A stretch of 64,000 nucleotides of DNA from Combretum micranthum (lineage: Eukaryota; Streptophyta; Magnoliopsida; Myrtales; Combretaceae), in contig JAMXBD010000112.1 in the NCBI GenBank assembly GCA_024138025.1, positions 124,001-188,000 of the forward strand, given 5' to 3'. The notes beneath the pieces are model-generated. The model did not search any database. It worked only from the letters and a program-made list of their open reading frames with translations, and had not been told where the DNA came from. This document shows positions 49,972 to 61,739 of the stretch, one piece after another (within the stretch, counting starts at the first letter, position 1; each line of letters starts with the position of its first letter). Made by a program: the position numbers and the translations under genes.

Positions 49972-50408
49972 GCTTTTGAAACTCTATGAATATGAGTACC
50001 TACTTATATGACTTTTTATATAGTTTTTAGAGTATAACTCTTTTTTTTCCCCTTAAATTATAATTTATGTGCTACCAATCAATTTTTCAAAATTAAATAA
50101 GTATTTTATAAGTCCAAAGTTAGATAGAAGTCTACTCCAATAACAAGATGCCTTAATGTGTATTATTTAAGTAAGATATGCGGTGAATTGTTATCACTCT
50201 AGTGAAGAAGTAGCACCATTCAATTATGCTACAAAATGTTATTTATAATGCTTTAGAAGGCCTATTTTATTAGCCAAAGACCACGATTGATCGTGACCTT
50301 TCCTTAGAAGATCAACTCAACCAACCCACACCTTTAGGATTTATGTGGTCATTTGACCTTATTTAATTTAAACAACTTCATTGTTTCATAGAATGTCATT
50401 AATAAGTT
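49972..50408. other. AT-rich spacer, nothing recognised
   Basis: No coding signal or repeat ends. Confidence 0.5.
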
Positions 50409-50652
50409 GGGATAATGTAAAAAATGATACTTAAATTTTTGAAAAAAGTTTAATTGGATACCTGAAGTTTTGTTTTAAACAATTTAATACTTGAAGCAAG
50501 TTTTCATATTCATTTTTCCTACCTGAAGTAAGTTCAATTAGGTAGGAAAAATATAAGTGAAAAATTGATTCAATTACTAAATTGTTCAAAACTAAACTTC
50601 AGATACCTGATTGAACTTTATGAAGTTCAAGTACCATTTTTTACATTACCCC
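50409..50652. repeat. Foldback/MITE element, 244 bp
   Basis: The left end GGGATAATGTAAAAAATGAT and the right end ATTTTTTACATTACCCC are inverted copies. The arms extend about 90 bp with high similarity (GATACCTGAAGTTTTGTTTT and its inverse). No clear target duplication. Confidence 0.75.
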
Positions 50653-50775
50653 AATCTTTTAATTCCCAAATACTATTCTAAGTGGAAAATCAACCATTAA
50701 ATGTAAGATTATGAATCTAAAATACAATTTAGTAACCAATAAAGAGTCCATGTATTTGTATTAACATCATTTATT

Positions 50776-51089
50776 GGGTAAATCGCATCAAAATGTATTA
50801 TCATTTAAGATAAGTTCATTTAAGGTATCATTGTTTTGAGTGATTAAATAGATGCATTAACTTTGGCAAAGTAAGTTAAATAAGATATCAATAATTGACC
50901 ATTGATAGAAAATTAAGATGTTGAATTAAAAATAAATTCAAATGTCGATATGTCAAATGAATTTTGGAAAATATTGATATCTTATTTGATAGACTTTGCC
51001 AAATGTTTATACTTTTTTTAAACTATTCAAAATATTGATACCTTAAATAAACTTATCTCCAAATATTAATATCTTTTGGTGTAATTTAT
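50776..51089. repeat. Foldback/MITE element, GGGTAAATT family
   Basis: It starts GGGTAAATCGCATCAAAATG and ends in GGTGTAATTTATT. The internal phrases (AAATATTGATACCTTAAATA) appear in both orientations and match the element at 4554-4830. Confidence 0.55.
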
Positions 51090-51821
51090 TAATTATTTAT
51101 TAGTTTAATTGGTTTGAGTTTAGAAAGCTCAATATAATTACATGATTACTTTACTTGTGAAATCTGCACATTAAGTTTAGAATTTAGAGGGCCTAAACAT
51201 CTCATAACCTTAATTGTTGTGCTACTTGTGCTTAGTCAAGGTCGAAAGATCTAAGTGTATCGATGATGATTGGATATGGCGACTACAAATTGGTTGCTAT
51301 ATTGTCTTGATGGGAGTAGCGATACATGATGATGTGATGTATTTGGTGTTTATCACTATTACATGTATGTATCACACAATCAACAGGTCATTAACTTAGG
51401 AATAATTGAGATATGACTTAGTTTGTTGAACAAAAATTATAGTAAGGTAATTGGAAGTATGAGATACCTTTTAGCCAGGGACCAATGGTACCAATAGCTA
51501 GTTCAATTATGATTCTAGGATAAAATGACTTTTTGGTAGTGTTCGGTTGCACAATATTTTATAGTATTGGATTGAACAAGGGTTATTGTACCATGTTTGG
51601 TTTATAAAGTATATTTGAGACTGAACAAGAAAATTGCACTATCAATACTTCATGTATAGTTCAATCCATGTAACCAAACGCTACATATATGTTTAGAATG
51701 ATGAGTGGTGCAAAGTACTCACATTGAATCATTTGTGTTAAAACTTTACCTATTTCTTGTGACTTTATATTCACCGTCTAGTGTTTCTTTAAGATCTACC
51801 TCATGGAAGAAGATAAAATAA
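51090..51821. other. Spacer, nothing recognised
   Basis: A 61-codon frame at 51214-51399 has no recognisable domain. Confidence 0.45.
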
Positions 51822-52161
51822 AGGGTAAAATGCAAAAAACACTCCCTAAACTTTAAGAGTGGCACAAATTAATCCCCCGAACTTCAAAAGGGTGGTTTTT
51901 TACCCCCATAATTATAAAGAATTTGCATATAAGTCCATCTTGTTTTATTCCTACCTTTGTCCATACTTTATGTACAATTTATGTACAAAATCTGTACAAA
52001 ATCCTAACACTTTAAACAGTTGTACTTTTTTAACCAAGCAGTATAAAATAGATTTATTTGCAAATTATTTGTGATGGGGTCAAAAACCCCACTTTTGAAG
52101 TTTTAGGATCAATCCTCCACAACCTTAAAGTTTATGAAGTGCTTTTCCATTTTTTTTCCCT
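51822..52161. repeat. Foldback/MITE element, 340 bp
   Basis: The left end AGGGTAAAATGCAAAAAACA and the right end (inverse of AGGGAAAAAAAATGGAAAAG) carry arms of about 75 bp. Both arms contain TAAACTTTAAG and ACTTCAAAAG-like words. The centre has repeated TGTACAAAAT. Confidence 0.75.
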
Positions 52162-52734
52162 GAAATAAATATACAGGGGGAGTCTTCAACATATAAGAAA
52201 TAGATTATTGGGTTTTACAAAACCAGATAAGTTTAGAGCCTTTAGAATGCAAGCTCATTTTATAAATTAACAATCCCTTGATTTTAAATGAGCTTATTTT
52301 TCTTGTGGAAACAGTTTTGATCAATATGACCATTCTCTTCACACAAGAAAAAAGTATTTGATGATTAAAAGTGACGTCAACTAAAATGATGCTAGCTATC
52401 TGTATCCAGTTTATGGAATCCATATAGGATGGTGTTTTTTATGTGCCTTTATGTATATTTTTACCTTCTCGCAAGAATGTTGGATTTCAGTTATCAATGT
52501 AGGAAATTCATGCCTTTGTTTGGTATGTTGGAAAGTAAGACCAAAGAGTGGGAATGGAAAAAGCAAATATAGGAAGGAAGATGAAAAAAAATTCCTCATT
52601 TGATTAAGAGAATGAAATAATTTTATATCTTCTACTAGTAAGGAAAAAGTGTGATATTGGCTAATTCTTTCAAAAAACATGTTTTTATTAAAGAAGATTT
52701 AATAGTATTGATATGATTGTATTAATACGTGATA
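52162..52734. other. Spacer, nothing recognised
   Basis: Short minus-strand frames (72 and 89 codons) lack any family resemblance. Confidence 0.45.
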
Positions 52735-53216
52735 TATAAGAGCAAACGCATGATTATACGACTGAGAGATCAGACCTTAATTAAGCTAATCTTAAAATTA
52801 TTTATCAGTATTCACTCGTTGTTATAATTATATTACATTTTATATATTTATGAGAATTTCATAATGATTTTAATGTGATAATTTTTAAAACTGCATTAAA
52901 AAATCATTATATAATAATTAAGAGTATTTAATGCATTTCATAAGAAATGGTAAATATGTCACTTGAAAATTAATTATTAATAAAAATATAGAGTTTATAT
53001 TTGTATAAATTTTTCTTTAATAAAAATATTCATGAAATTTATATAGATAGGATATTTATTCAATACTTTGTCATCATTTTCTTAGCATTACGTATATAAA
53101 AAAAATGCTACTAAATCAAATTATATAATTAATGTGCAATATGATTGCTTTTAGCATAAATAGATCATAAAATATATGTAGATAGGATAGTTATTTAATC
53201 ATTCGTGTATATTTAA

Positions 53217-55234
53217 TGTAGCGCCCTAACTTAACGGCATTACAACTCGTCACATGTCATTCTCTTAAAAAGGACACGCCAAGCTATAAAATACTAAACC
53301 ACAAATATAATTATCTCCAAATTTCACATAAAAGATTCCTTAAATTTATCATTACTACAATTCATCTCTTAGAAACATAAACTAATATTAGTAAAAAGTA
53401 CTTATATAAAATCCAAAACATACAACTTATCTTATAAACATTTTCAATAATAATCTAAACAAACTATATTATTTTGTATGGTCTTCAAAGATATTTTCTC
53501 CTATTCTTCTTTATCCAAATCTGTTAGTCACCAGTAGGAAAGTTGAGTCTACTAATGTCGTCGCCCATGATCAACATAAAAGTCATATCCAGACAATTCT
53601 CAACTAACATCATTTTCACCTGCACCTGAAAAATAAAGGATTGAGCGAAAACGCCCAGTACGCCATCACACACACATGCGCGTGAACACATATCAAGTAA
53701 ATTCACATGCATCATATGCTTATGCAACATCCACAGGTTTATTATCTTTTGATTAACTAATAAGCAACACAGTTTAGGACTATTCATGACTAATCCTAAA
53801 CCCGGAGTAACTCATGACCCCGATGAAAACCATAGTATAAAATAGTATATATATATTGTTGTGTTCCACAATTAAGCTGGTAACGACTCCTAATCTACCA
53901 GAATCATTTCCAGGTGCAACTCCACTCGGGACACCGCCACACAAAGATTATCAGATTGCCAACGTTAGTATCACACTTCTATTGTGGTCTTTACTAACCG
54001 CAGCCAAACACAAGTAGCATACAATTTTTAAAAGCCTGCAAGGGTTAGTTCATTTTATATGCATGTCTAATCCTACAAGCACAAACAACCAACAAGATAT
54101 GGTCGTACTTGGATTCGCTTCCAAACTCTAATCCACCAACAGATCTTCTTAAAAATAGAATCCTAATCCCATAAATATTCTTGATCAACAGTATATCTTA
54201 ATCAATTCCAATTGCAACACATAATTAAACTCTAATCCTTAATTTCATAACCTTACTCAAAGGATTTATAACCCTAATCATAGATTTATGAAAAGAGGTT
54301 AACACACCTATTTCCTTTGTTTATAATTCAATGAAACCTTCAAACTCAGTTTTCTCCTCAATTTCTAATATCTCAACAATTCCTTCAATACATATATAAA
54401 ATCTCTAATTAACAATTCAATTTACAACAACAAATAAATTTCATTTAATGATAAGACTGGATGGATCCTTACTTACCTATAACTTGCAGATCTTGATTTG
54501 AAACAAAAACCCTAAATCAATCAATCTCCTGATCGCAATCGATTTATTCCCAATTACTATAACTTCCAAATTATCATATTCTTATAATCATCAAATTCTA
54601 AAAAAAATCACAAAACACTAAGAAAGATCTTACCTTTTTCTTCGAATCGAAACCATACAAATCTTCAGATCTAACCTTAAGGTTTCTCCAAACTCTTATA
54701 GATCTTGAATCTCCAAGGTTTGATAATCAAAGCCTCTTGATTTCCCAAAACCGGATCTTCAAAAGAATTGTCAGGTTTCTCCAAAGAATTCTCCACAACG
54801 TTTTCCTTACAAATAGATAGATAGATCGTAGAGATTTAATCGGTTTTAGATTGTGAAAAGATTGGGAGGGAAAACACTTACCAAGACGTTTTTTTCTTGC
54901 TTTGCTTAAGGTTTTCGAAAGCTCAGACAAAGGAATAGAAAACTAGGATAAGGCATCTATATATAGGCTAACTTAGCTTAGGAAAAACGCTAGGTTCATA
55001 TCCAATTTAAGTAGCCTTCTATCATAATCCATTCTTAATCAAGTCTTCACCATGTGAACACAATACAATTGTATTTCAACTTTGACCATAAAATCTTCTT
55101 ATTTAATATTCTTTGACTCTTTGACCCTTCTTAATAATCCTTTTATATACTTTAGGGTTGATCATAAAACCCTCTTATTTTATATCAAATGACAAACTTG
55201 CTCTTCTTTATAATTTATTTATCTTCATATTACA
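53217..55234 (-). mobile_element. Solo LTR, 2.02 kb, gypsy-type, inside repeat A
   Basis: The boundaries are TGTAGCGCCC and CATATTACA. They are flanked by the perfect duplication TTTAA (53212-53216 and 55235-55239). Removing it restores continuity with repeat A copy 1. On the minus strand CTATATATAG near 54960 is a likely TATA box, so the sense is minus. There is no gag-pol. Confidence 0.85.
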
Positions 55235-55457
55235 TTTAAGTAACATTAATTGGAAAAAAAAATAGTTACTAAATCAAATTATATGATTAGTGTGCAATAA
55301 GATTCGATTGTAATATGGATAATAATAATTATTACCCTATGGTATACATACTTTGAATATAAAATAGTTATTAAAAAGAATTTATTTAGTTTGATAATTT
55401 TATGATAAAAGAATTTAGTGTTGTTAGTCATTATGAAAGAAAAAAAGTTAAAAAAGA

Positions 55458-55459
<2 letters not shown>

Positions 55460-55494
<35 letters not shown>

Positions 55495-55495
55495 T
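55460..55495. repeat. (TA)n(GA)n microsatellite
   Basis: About ten TA units followed by about nine GA units, within repeat A copy 2. Confidence 0.85.
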
Positions 55496-55758
55496 AGTTA
55501 GTCTACGAGAGACAAAGAGAGACTAGCGAGTATAATAAATGTATGTTAAAACAAAGAAAAAAAGCATTCCTATGGGATTTGAATCATGACTTCATGAATG
55601 TGAAAAAAGATACTTAATTACCAGAACATAATTAGTTTTATATTATGATTCTTTTTTATAATATACATATAACAAATAAATTTTAAAAAAAATTTAAAAA
55701 ATTAATTTTTCTCGAATCTAGAAGCAGGAGCCCTATTAGCCCCTCCCTAGGTCTGTCC

Positions 55759-57235
55759 TTGGTCATATGATCAGTTAAATACTATTTTAACAAATAACAA
55801 TGATATATAATCGAATGTTGATCCCCTCGAAGTCTATCTAATCTACTGTGACCCCCGTCTTCTTGTTTGCTTTCTTGCTTGCTTTACCAATTGCCTGTGT
55901 GGAATCCTTTCTAATAATTTGAATTGGACTAATTCTATTCACTCCTTATAAAATATAAATATAAATAAATAAATCCAGTCAGTTACCGTCAATGTCGTCT
56001 GTCGTACCAGTGATACTATCCTTGCTTTTCTAGACCAGTTGCCGGTTGAAAAATATTTGTTTGAATAAAAAAGAAGAAGAAGAAGAAAATTATATATGAT
56101 ATATATCATTTAGATAATACGTCACCATATTCTTATCCCAAGTGGGTTTATATCCTTGTTGGGTAATTCATTAATCACACACGAATTCTTTTTGGTCCAG
56201 CAAACCAAATTGAATCAATGCATATCCATGCGTAATATAAGGAATATTTGTCAATTTATAAATCTATCGCATCAAGGATTTATCTTTGCTATTTTATTAA
56301 AGGTGCCACACAACCCTTTATTCTAAAGTTTATTCCCCTCAATTTAATGATTCATTTTCAGTTTGTTGGGTGGGAGCGGGTCGAAAACTAGCTTTATTCG
56401 CAAAGGAATAAAAGTGGCTGAAAATTGTTTCTGATTTTGTAAATAAATATTTTATAATGTGTCATGAAATAATAATTATTACTTATATTATTATAAAAAA
56501 AATTATTTTTAATACATGGCATACATGTCATGAAATAATAATTATTGCTCATATTATTATAGGAATTTTTCATATTTAATACATGACATATGTTTATTAA
56601 AGGAAACACTAATATAATAGTATTTACGGGACAGCAAATTTTCTTCTAAAGCCAAAAGTGGTTACGTGATGACTGAATTAACTTATAAAACCAGTTGTTG
56701 CTAGACTCTTCCGCTATATTCCAGAAAAACGATGGAATCAGAGCGAGAAAAAGAAAACAAGAGGAAAAATAATAATAATATGAAGAAAAGGAAAGCAAAT
56801 ATAAAGAAAATATTAACTCATGTAATTATATAATAAAAGATATAATATAAAAGAAACGAATTATTTATAAAAATATTTTTCCTTTTATAAAAGCACTTAA
56901 TAAATCTTTTTATTATTTATCTTGTTTCTGTAATTTTTTTCCCCCAATCATGGAGAATGTTCCATTGCTCAAATTCCCTTAATTTATAAAAATTTATGAC
57001 ATTGTTTTTTTATGATTAATCATTAGTATTTTATAAGAGTAAGTCAATGCAAATTAAAAAATATATATATATATATATTAATAGAAAAAATCTTCTGTGA
57101 GCAAAAACTTGTGCGCCCAAAGATTTTATGGAGTCGTCGTTTTTGGTATGAAATCCACTATTTATTTTTCTTCCACATTATGAATAAAGAAAATTCTTCC
57201 AAAGACAATTCGCTTTCCTCCTTATTCCTTCTTGT
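55759..57235. other. Intergenic DNA upstream of the universal stress protein gene
   Basis: No gene is seen. It includes a direct repeat (listed separately), a GAA microsatellite near 56070-56088 and a TA tract near 57061-57079. Confidence 0.5.
56460..56595. repeat. Two tandem copies of a 67-bp unit
   Basis: TGTCATGAAATAATAATTAT starts both units (56460 and 56527). The units end in TTTAATACATGGCATA and TTTAATACATGACATA. Confidence 0.8.
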
Positions 57236-57236
57236 T

Positions 57237-57252
57237 TTATATATATAATAAA
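57237..57252 (+). promoter_or_regulatory. Putative TATA box of the universal stress protein gene
   Basis: TTATATATATAATAAA lies about 130 bp before the start codon, giving a leader of roughly 100 bp. The leader has an ACACG/CACAC-rich end just before the ATG. Confidence 0.5.
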
Positions 57253-57379
57253 CTTTTAGAAAGTCCAGAACCAACCAACCAACCTTCCTTTGTAGGCTGT
57301 CTTACTAAAGAAAACATCCTTCATTAGTCATTGCTACACGAAACACGCACACACACTACACGGGCCAAGCAAGACAGAT

Positions 57380-58450
57380 ATGGCAAAAGCTCGCAGTGTC
57401 GGCATCGGAATGGACTACTCATTGACAAGCAAAGCAGCGCTTCGTTGGGCTGCGCAAAATCTGGTGGACGAAGGCGACCTTTTGATATTAATCCACGTTC
57501 AGCCACCTAAGTCGGATCATACTAGGAAGCAGCTGTTCGAAAACACTGGATCACGTACTTACTAATACCTTTTTTAATTTTCTGGTTTCTTCTTATTATT
57601 ATTTTATAACTTCATTTAATTTGATCATTCTTGTTGTTGTTGTTGATCAGCTTTGATTCCATTAGACGAATTCAGAGAGAATGATTTTTCCAAACAATAT
57701 GGACTGACTTATGATCTGGAAGTTCTTGATGTCCTGGATACAGTGTCTAGGACAAAAGGGGTATGTGGTGTTTGACTTCTTTAAAAAATATATATATATA
57801 TATATATATAACTAATTAATTAAATATTACTATGAATATAGAAGATCTAAATAAACCATAGAAAATACAAATCTTGAATTTTAATGTACATATAAAGGAT
57901 TCCAATTGTGATGTTTTAAATTGGTTTCAATTGTTATTTTATATGTAAATAAATTTCAGTGGGAAGAGATCATTGAAGAGAAATTAATTAATTGGAAAAT
58001 TAATATAATATATATATATATATTTGCAGGTGAAGGTGGTGGCTAAAGTTTACTGGGGGGATCCAAGGGAGAAATTGTGTGATGCTGTGGAAGATCTTAA
58101 ATTGGATTCACTTGTCGTTGGAAGCAGGGGATTAGGCACTCTTAAAAGGTCTTCTTCTTCTTCTTCTTCTTCTTCTTCTTCTTCTTCTTCTTTCAGTGCT
58201 TTTTTCATTATTATGTTTTTTATTTTTCAGAGCTTCTTGATATGTATCTGGCATTACATAAGATTATGAAAATTGAACAAAAGAAACTGCATATTTGATT
58301 ATTGACGCCTCGCCTACTTTCTACTATTGCTTTAATTTTCTAAACAATTCCAGGGTTTTACTGGGAAGTGTAAGCAACTACGTGATGGCAAATGCTCCTT
58401 GCCCAGTAACTGTAGTCAAGGGTGCAGCAGCCGCCTCGACCAAATCCTAA
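57380..58450 (+). CDS. Universal stress protein (UspA domain), 166 residues, four exons
   Basis: Usp-domain proteins are small nucleotide-binding proteins of the HUP fold, linked in plants to hypoxia, drought and oxidative stress. Exons are 57380-57554, 57651-57760, 58030-58148 and 58354-58450. All introns are GT-AG and the phases fit (501 nt with stop). The protein opens [20 protein letters not shown], with the Asp of the ATP pocket. [20 protein letters not shown] and [20 protein letters not shown] follow. The ATP-binding signature G-x2-G-x9-G-S ([15 protein letters not shown]) is intact and spans the exon 3/4 junction. It ends [17 protein letters not shown] plus a short Ala/Ser tail. The second and third introns contain TA and TTC microsatellites. 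Confidence 0.92.
57787..57810. repeat. (TA)n microsatellite in Usp intron 2
   Basis: About eleven TA units; a second TA tract lies near 58008-58022, just before the exon 3 acceptor. Confidence 0.85.
58149..58195 (+). repeat. (TTC)n microsatellite at the 5' end of Usp intron 3
   Basis: About fourteen TTC/TCT units start directly at the splice donor (AAAAG|GTCTTCTTC). If the intron is retained the frame runs into a serine tract and ends at 58269. Confidence 0.85.
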
Positions 58451-61400
58451 GATGTCCCTCCTGCTCCATTTGTGCTGTACCACGAGACATATTTCTAGTT
58501 TAATTAATTTCCTGTGAATGCCAATGGAAGCTTAATTAGTTGGATGTTTTGAGACTGCATGGGATTTGTTTGAGTGAGATTTGTAATGGATTTGCCAATT
58601 TTCTTATCATTTGAGACAATCAGGAATTTTCTGGATGATTATAAGCTTGACATGTGTAGTGGATTAGTTCCAATGTACATCGTCAGTATTTCTTTTCTAT
58701 TTATTTTTTTTTGGGGCTAACTATAGCTCAACTGCAAAGTTTAGTTGCTTCTTCACCCGCCTTCCACCTAGCTACCATGCGAATGTGCTGTATGGAAGCA
58801 AGATATATACCAATAGAATGATGGTACCAATAACAGAAATCAAACAAATATAGTACTTAATTGAGAAAGAAAAAGAAATAATGCAAAATCAATGTAATGG
58901 CATGAAATGCAGGGACTATGCAAGAACAAATTAGCTCGAATGCAAGCTACTCGATGACTCGGATGCAAACCGATTTGGGAGCATCAATGATGTGTTTATA
59001 TTAATGTTGCTATATCCAGGGTTGACCTGTCTAGTTCAATCTAGTTAAACTTGATTCAATCATCGGAACAATCCAGTTTAATCGTAGTTCAACCCTCGAT
59101 TCAATTTTGTTTCTTCCTCTAGCATCTCTAGGTTAAATTCTTAGGCCAAGTTTGACAATATCAGTTTATTGTCCTAATTAATTTTATTCTATTACATATG
59201 TGAGGATATAACTGTAATGCTCCACAATATAATTATAATATTAGTGATGACATGTGTAACAACAGTCCAGATTTATTTACGTACTATTCTAAAGCCTTTG
59301 CTATTAGACACATAATGGGTGCTTGATAATTAAGATAGGTTTTTTTTCCCCTATTAAGGTAATATAGACGTTTATGCAAAGATGTCAAATTCACAATCCT
59401 ATCTAAAATCTTCATAAGATTGATATATTCAGGACGTCAAATTGAAATGTGAAAACAAGTAAGTAAACCAAAACTCAAATACTAAAATATGCTTATATTT
59501 TTCATAAAACTAGAAATACATAATAATAATAAAATATAATAATAATAATAATAATAATATAATAATAATAATAATAATAAAAAGAATTTCAATATAAATT
59601 TTGGATACAATATAATCTATAAAATAGTTAATACATATAAACCATTATACTAGGCAAAAAACTAAAATATAATTATCAGTGCCAATATAAATTAATTTAC
59701 AAGATAAATCATTATTATAAAATACAAAACTATGAACAATTTATTACTTAATCATTATCAAAATGACCACAAGCTATTATAAACATTGTCACATCATCAT
59801 CATCATCTTTGCAACGATATTATTTATCCATATATTCTAATGCGAAGTCTTTTTAATACATACTTCATCTTCAAAACTAACACTATCATCAATATTAAAT
59901 TATCTCGACTAACTTCTTTGACTCTTTAAATCTATAAGTACAACAACTTCCTTTGTAATACGTTTATTTATTTTCTTATCTCATACTTTTAAATAATACA
60001 TAACCAGTTTTTATTCAATAAATTAGATATATCTTCTTCCTAAACTATTTATTAATCATTGGAGAGATTTTCAACAATGAGACTAGTAGTACCATCTATT
60101 TAAGTTAAAGAAGTAAATATGGTGTCATTTCACTAATGATTTGATAAACTTATTTTAAATTGTAGACTCATTCAACAATGAGATTAGTAGCACAATTCTT
60201 TTTTTTTTTTTAATTTTGATGACTCATTAGACACAAAATAAAGTAGAATATTATTTAATTATAAAAAATTGTGTAGAATCAAGTCAAATTTGTGGAATCA
60301 TAACTTTATATGTGTACAAATAAATTCGTACGAGTGAATTCTTGATTTTGATAACCATGCAATCTAACAAATAAGAAAAATTAAATTTGTGTTGTATTTC
60401 ATGACATAAAGGTAATGTTGATGTTGATGTTCTTTTTCAACTTCTTAGTGCATGACTCTCTAAGTATGATAAAATGGGTGAATATATAGAGCCGCCTTGA
60501 CATTGGATACATAGGGGGATTGGCACGAGTTAGATGTAAATAAGATCTAAAAGCTTCAGAGATAATGCAACTCACCATACTTTTAAAAAGTGACACTTCA
60601 CCTGAAATGTTGTTATTGGATCTTGTTCCATGGTCCGCTTTATTGTCCTGGATTGATATGGCCGAATTAGGCGTGCATCAAAATCCTAAACCACACCAAT
60701 ACGGCGGGTGTGGGTCCGTTATTCTTTTTTTTTTTTAATTTTTAATTAAAATAAAAATGATTAATATTTTAGTACCTTAATTTGAAATCGATCTATTATT
60801 AATATTTTCTTGGTTTTCGATTTTTAACTATCGAATATAACGTTAACTTAAAGTTATGATTAATTGAATTTTCATTGTAACCATAAAAAATTAAACCGTT
60901 TTATTTCATAATTATATTAAAAAACTACAAATTAACAAGTCAAATGACATAATTATACTAAAAAATTGTAAATCAATAACTCAAATAACAATAAAACCAT
61001 CAAATCAAGAACATAAGTCTAATAATAGCACACAGGAGTTAAAATTCAATAACAACATTACACAAATTAAAACTTCAATATCAACATAAGTTTAGATTTC
61101 TAAGTTCTATTTAGATTATATTTAACCGATTAACTGAAATAGTCAGTTTCTATTGGTCATTAATTGAAACCGAAACCGAAAAGTTGAAAAAAAAAATTAA
61201 TAAAAAACTTTAGCCCTAAATCAAAACCAATAAATTAGTTAATCATATTTTTTTTATGATTTTTTCAAAAATTCAATTTTTTAGTTTCATATATTTTTTT
61301 TTCACACCTCAACTCACCATAATGATCTTTAAAATATTCATCTATAGTCAGTTTATACTTCCTCTGGTTGAAGGAATATGTGTTTTTTTTGTTTTTCCTT

Positions 61401-61739
61401 TAATATCAATCGGAAAACGCGTGATCTTTGTTATTATTATAAATTAATTAATATTACATATCGATCATATAAGGCCGTTAAGTTCTTGACATCTCTTAAT
61501 GAGGAAGTTTGACATTTTTTCTTACAATTCATATCTTATGGACTTAGACAATCAAGTCAGTTCTATAATTGTTTTTTTTTTTTCAGCAATGTAATTGATT
61601 CTTTTTTTTTAATTTTTTGTCATTACAATAGAAAAGAAGATTCGAACATAAAATCTCTTACCGAAAAACAGAAAATACCATTAGACTATAATCCATTGGC
61701 AATATAATTGGTTCCTATTACTTTCATCACCTCCATGTA
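58451..61739. other. 3' UTR and intergenic DNA
   Basis: The first 150-250 bp is likely the Usp 3' UTR. Beyond it I see an (AAT)n microsatellite (about 59522-59582), AT-rich sequence and a patch at 60840-61240 with CCGATT/AACCGA words like decayed hAT-type repeats. At 61625-61700 a GATTCGAAC...CCATTAGACTATAATCC arrangement (minus strand) recalls a tRNA-like promoter. No gene. Confidence 0.45.
59522..59582. repeat. (AAT)n microsatellite
   Basis: About eighteen AAT units with two interruptions. Confidence 0.9.

Larger units (their letters stand above)
52735..55758. mobile_element. Repeat family A copy 2, split by a solo LTR
   Basis: 52735-53216 plus 55240-55758 together make about 1.0 kb that aligns with 20241-21265. 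Shared text includes AAATCAAATTATATAATTAA and TAAGATTCGATTGTAATATG. The right end reads CCCTCCCTAGGTCTGTCCTT. The intervening 2.0 kb is a later LTR insertion. Confidence 0.65.

Noticed and set aside
54727..54930. Lys/Arg-rich 67-codon minus-strand frame
   Set aside because: Lies inside the solo LTR at 53217-55234 near its TATA box; no family match.
57324..57506. Minus-strand frame opposite Usp exon 1
   Set aside because: Shadow of the coding exon; no independent signal.
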